A stretch of 16,906 bases of DNA, taken from positions 7,649-24,554 of the forward strand of contig WNEG01000078.1 in NCBI GenBank assembly GCA_012910725.1, given 5' to 3'. Position 1 is the stretch's first letter; the number at the start of each line of letters is the position of its first letter. Below, piece by piece: positions 14,584 through 16,906 of the stretch. Position numbers and translations under genes: made by a program. Source of the stretch: Candidatus Ethanoperedens thermophilum. Lineage in GTDB: Archaea > Halobacteriota > Methanosarcinia > Methanosarcinales > EX4572-44. The notes under the pieces were generated by a model. That model ran no database searches and had not been told where the DNA came from. It worked only from the letters and a program-made list of their open reading frames with translations.

Positions 14584-14800
14584 TGCGTTCATACTTTCTT
14601 ATGCGTTTAAAAACATCAAAAAGTCTCCGGGGTTTTGGTCACTGCAACGCAAGATACCAGAGAGCCAAAAAGCTCTGCGTCCCCCGCATGCTCTGCGGTT
14701 ATTTTTTTGCTAGAAAACATGGAATCGCAATCAGGGGGATTAATCAACACACCCGGGTAGTTACTTTAAATTTTAACGGTTTGTTAATTGAATTATGACT
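14584..14800. repeat. Dispersed repeat, copy 2 of the 64-bp element, plus GCAGAG-type segment
   Basis: 14584-14647 is the inverted copy of 7317-7380. Beyond it, 14671-14703 read on the minus strand contains CCGCAGAG and GACGCAGAG, the pattern of a repeat widespread in prokaryotic spacers. The remainder to 14800 shows no gene, and a 71-codon frame here is repeat translation. A further ATCTTGTGGTTA motif lies at 14888-14899. Confidence 0.75.
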
Positions 14801-14912
14801 CTCGAAAATTAGGTAAACTATTCACTGGGAGTTCTCTATAAAATGAAATAGAATCGTTACTGTTGTTCTCTCGTGGAAATCTGTGCAATCTTGTGGTTAT
14901 AAAAAGAAGAAC

Positions 14913-14964
14913 TAAATAAATAAAAAAAAAGAAAATATGAATTGCGGATATTTAACCGCAATTC
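14913..14964 (-). terminator. Intrinsic terminator of the symporter operon
   Basis: Read on the minus strand, CCGCAATTC pairs with GAATTGCGG (arms 14956-14964 and 14939-14947, 9 bp, 8-nt loop). A long T-rich tract follows (complement of 14913-14937). It begins 9 nt after the symporter stop. A hairpin plus U-tract is the clearest terminator in the window. Confidence 0.8.
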
Positions 14965-14973
14965 GATTGATGC

Positions 14974-16518
14974 TTATTCAGCACCTCTTCCAAGGTATCT
15001 TCTTGGTATTATTGCATCGTATATTCGTTGTGCATCTTCTTCTTTCTTTGCAAGAGAGACGATAATCCCTACTGCAAATGATGAAGTCATTGATACGATA
15101 GCCACGTTTTTGAGTGGGAAGATCGCAGTTGGGTTACCAAGAACATCTACCCATATTGTTGGACTGAGGAAGATCAGTACAACGGCCAGCACAAGCCCGG
15201 TAATCATACTTGCTACTGCACCTGCTGTGGTAAATTTCTTCCACAGAAGTGACATGATAAGGGCCGGGAAATTGGCGCTTGCCGCAATAGCAAAAGCGAG
15301 TCCAACCATAAAAGCAACATTCTGTCCCTTAAAGAGGAATCCTAATATAATTGCAACAATACCAAGAGCAAGTGTGGCAATTTTCGCAATCCTTACCTCT
15401 TTTTTCTCATCAGAAACACCATTCTTCATAAAACCAACATATAGATCATGGGATATGGCTGATGCGCCTGAAACAGTCAATCCTGCAACAACAGCAAGTA
15501 TGGTAGCAAACGCAACTGCACATATAAATCCAAGGAATACGCCGCCTCCAAGAAACTCTGCAAGTAGTGGACCTGCCATATTGCCGCCTTTATCAACACT
15601 CATAACCATGCTTCTGCCAACAAGCGTTGCTGCACCAAAACCGATTGTAACAGTGAGTATATAGAAGTAACCGATAAATCCGGTAGCATAAAATACTGAT
15701 TTTCTTGCCTCTTTAGCATCTGGAACTGTAAAGAACCTCATTAGTATATGAGGAAGACCGGCAGTACCAAACATAAGAGCAAGTGCAAGGGAGAATGCAT
15801 CTAATGGACTTGTTATAAGGCTACCTGGAACGAGGAATGAATGCCCATATTGTGCAGTAGCTTCACTGAACATGGCTCCATAACTGAAACCAAAGTGCCA
15901 GAGTGTCATAAAAACAAGAACCGTAGCACCACCAAGCAGTAATCCTGCTTTTATAATCTGGACCCATGTAGTAGCAACCATTCCACCAAAGAGAACGTAT
16001 ACAACCATCAGTATGCCAACCAGTATAATAGCACTTTCATAAGGCAGACCAAACACCAGTTGGACCAGTGTTCCTGCACCAACCATCTGTGCGATCAAAT
16101 AGAATAGAACCGTTACCAATGAAGAGATTCCAGCTACCAGTTTTACAGGTCTTAGTTTTAACCGGTATGCAACAGCATCGATATAGGTGTACTTGCCAAG
16201 ATTTCGCAGTGGTTCTGCAATAAGAAACAGGATAATTGGCCAGCCAACAAGCCAGCCTACGGAGTAGAGAAGACCGTCATATCCACATGTAGCTACAAGA
16301 CCAGCTATACCAAGAAATGACGCTGCACTCATATAGTCGCCTGACATAGCCAGACCATTCTGGAATCCTGTAATACTTCTACCAGCAGCATAGAACTCTT
16401 TTGTACCTTTTACTTTTTTGGCAGCCCAGTAGGTAATTCCAATGGTAGAAAGCACAAACAGAATAAAAAATGATATTGCTAAGGGGTTTGGCTGCCCCAA
16501 CATAGTCTCTGCTGCCAT
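14974..16518 (-). CDS. actP: ActP-like acetate/cation symporter (SSS family)
   Basis: The 514-aa membrane protein has about 13 hydrophobic helices. The sodium:solute symporter signature GFQNGLAMSGDYMSAASFLG spans residues 51-70, and FGGMVATTWVQIIKAGLLL follows near 176-194. Similarity is closest to ActP, which imports acetate and other short acids or glycolate with Na+. The partner gene for a DUF485 protein just upstream is the usual actP arrangement. The stop and start overlap as TAATG (1 nt shared), and a strong GGAGGTT site (minus strand, 16530-16524) lies 5 nt before the ATG. The substrate is inferred from family and neighbour; pyruvate or propionate would also fit. Confidence 0.88.
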   Translation of the reverse strand: MAAETMLGQPNPLAISFFILFVLSTIGITYWAAKKVKGTKEFYAAGRSITGFQNGLAMSGDYMSAASFLGIAGLVATCGYDGLLYSVGWLVGWPIILFLIAEPLRNLGKYTYIDAVAYRLKLRPVKLVAGISSLVTVLFYLIAQMVGAGTLVQLVFGLPYESAIILVGILMVVYVLFGGMVATTWVQIIKAGLLLGGATVLVFMTLWHFGFSYGAMFSEATAQYGHSFLVPGSLITSPLDAFSLALALMFGTAGLPHILMRFFTVPDAKEARKSVFYATGFIGYFYILTVTIGFGAATLVGRSMVMSVDKGGNMAGPLLAEFLGGGVFLGFICAVAFATILAVVAGLTVSGASAISHDLYVGFMKNGVSDEKKEVRIAKIATLALGIVAIILGFLFKGQNVAFMVGLAFAIAASANFPALIMSLLWKKFTTAGAVASMITGLVLAVVLIFLSPTIWVDVLGNPTAIFPLKNVAIVSMTSSFAVGIIVSLAKKEEDAQRIYDAIIPRRYLGRGAE

Positions 16519-16835
16519 TATTCAACCTCCATTCTTTCTATAATTTTTTTTATCGATGCATCATAGCTGGTATTAGCCCAGTAGGCATAAATCCCACCCA
16601 TTATAACTGAAAGGATGATGACACCAATAGCTATAGGAATTCCTATTGTTGTATCACTGGTGGGTGAAATCGTTTTTCCGAGATATGGCTTGTTGTAGGC
16701 AACAAGGGTAATAAACCCGAAATAAAGAAGTAATTCCACTATCGAGAGAGTGACAGCTATAGAATTCCTTTTACTGATCAGGCTCTTAAATTCTTTGTCA
16801 TTAACAATGTCTTTTTCAGATATCTTATCAACCAT
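16518..16835 (-). CDS. DUF485 membrane protein, symporter partner
   Basis: The 105-aa protein has two hydrophobic segments (about 28-47 and 67-87) separated by a short polar loop, and charged cytoplasmic ends. The layout and the pairing with actP match the DUF485/YjcH family, whose members are encoded with acetate-type symporters and whose exact role is unknown. The N-terminal segment DKEFKSLISKRNSIAVTLS is typical. ATG 16835, with a TGAGGAA ribosome site about 6 nt upstream (complement of 16842-16848). It is first in a two-gene operon. Confidence 0.85.
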   Translation of the reverse strand: MVDKISEKDIVNDKEFKSLISKRNSIAVTLSIVELLLYFGFITLVAYNKPYLGKTISPTSDTTIGIPIAIGVIILSVIMGGIYAYWANTSYDASIKKIIERMEVE

Positions 16836-16885
16836 GTAAATTCCTCATTAAACTCATTCGTTTTACTTGGTTGTATCATTTTTTT

Positions 16886-16895
16886 GTATATATAG
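16886..16895 (-). promoter_or_regulatory. TATA box of the DUF485-actP operon
   Basis: CTATATATAC on the minus strand lies about 50 nt before the ATG at 16835. It predicts transcription from about 16862, giving a leader of roughly 27 nt that includes the GAGGA ribosome site. A repeat-type CTTGTGG motif sits just outside it at the window edge. Confidence 0.55.
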
Positions 16896-16906
16896 CTTGT
16901 GGTTTT

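Noticed and set aside
14942..15664. 240-codon plus-strand frame
   Set aside because: It is antisense to the symporter gene, whose membrane-protein pattern on the minus strand is unmistakable.
1..16906. tRNA or rRNA genes
   Set aside because: No cloverleaf with a T-arm consensus or rRNA-like stretch was recognised by reading; a covariance-model scan was not possible.

Overview
The window is archaeal chromosomal DNA. Genes found only in archaea (or shared only with eukaryotes) mark it: ribosomal proteins L44e and S27e, aIF2-alpha, Nop10, a PAC2-type proteasome chaperone, deoxyhypusine synthase and the THUMP-domain tRNA m2G10 methyltransferase. TATA-like boxes about 25 nt before starts, an EpsI-like sortase-associated protein, a tungsten aldehyde oxidoreductase and a multi-PAS sensor fit a methanogen- or ANME-related lineage (Methanosarcinia/Syntropharchaeia-like). 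That placement is an inference; no marker here fixes the genus.

Layout. 38-2281 (minus) is the conserved translation operon rpl44e-rps27e-aif2a-nop10-PAC2. 2547-3419 (plus) is a membrane-anchored EpsI/DUF3485-like protein. 3420-4321 has no gene and holds short palindromes, a 72-bp tandem repeat and a candidate inverted-repeat element. 4322-6277 is a cytoplasmic PAS-PAS-PAS-PAS-STAS sensor with a recent internal duplication, followed closely by deoxyhypusine synthase (6301-7236). 7237-7494 is repeat-derived spacer. 7495-9885 is an AT-rich island carrying GATC restriction genes. 10153-14393 (plus) is a tight run: four-cluster ferredoxin, aldehyde:ferredoxin oxidoreductase, truA and the m2G10 methyltransferase gene. 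14394-14938 is again repeat-filled. 14974-16835 (minus) is a DUF485-ActP acetate/cation symporter pair with a clear promoter and terminator.

The most interesting region is 7495-9885. The 5' part of a DpnA-like GATC adenine methyltransferase (DPPY motif present, SAM-binding C-terminal part gone) runs directly into an intact DpnI-like methyl-directed endonuclease gene. That gene is coupled to a small downstream ORF in the position of DpnD. Directly after this ORF, the body of a DpnII/MboI-type endonuclease begins without its first ~13 codons or any normal start. DpnI cuts methylated GATC and DpnII cuts unmethylated GATC, and in Streptococcus pneumoniae they are alternative, mutually exclusive cassettes. 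Here a DpnI cassette appears to have landed inside a DpnII operon, removing the methyltransferase 3' end and the DpnII 5' end. The result is self-consistent: DpnI needs an unmethylated host, and the methyltransferase and DpnII are the parts that are broken. The DpnI-like protein also carries Gln where the catalytic Glu is expected.

Several dispersed repeat families fill the spacers. One is a set of short stem-TTC/GAA-stem palindromes at 13-35, 3536-3830 and 14407-14560. Another is a 64-bp sequence at 7317-7380 and, inverted, at 14584-14647. A third is an ATCTTGTGG-type motif at five places. Family names rest on recognition of motifs by reading; no database search was run.
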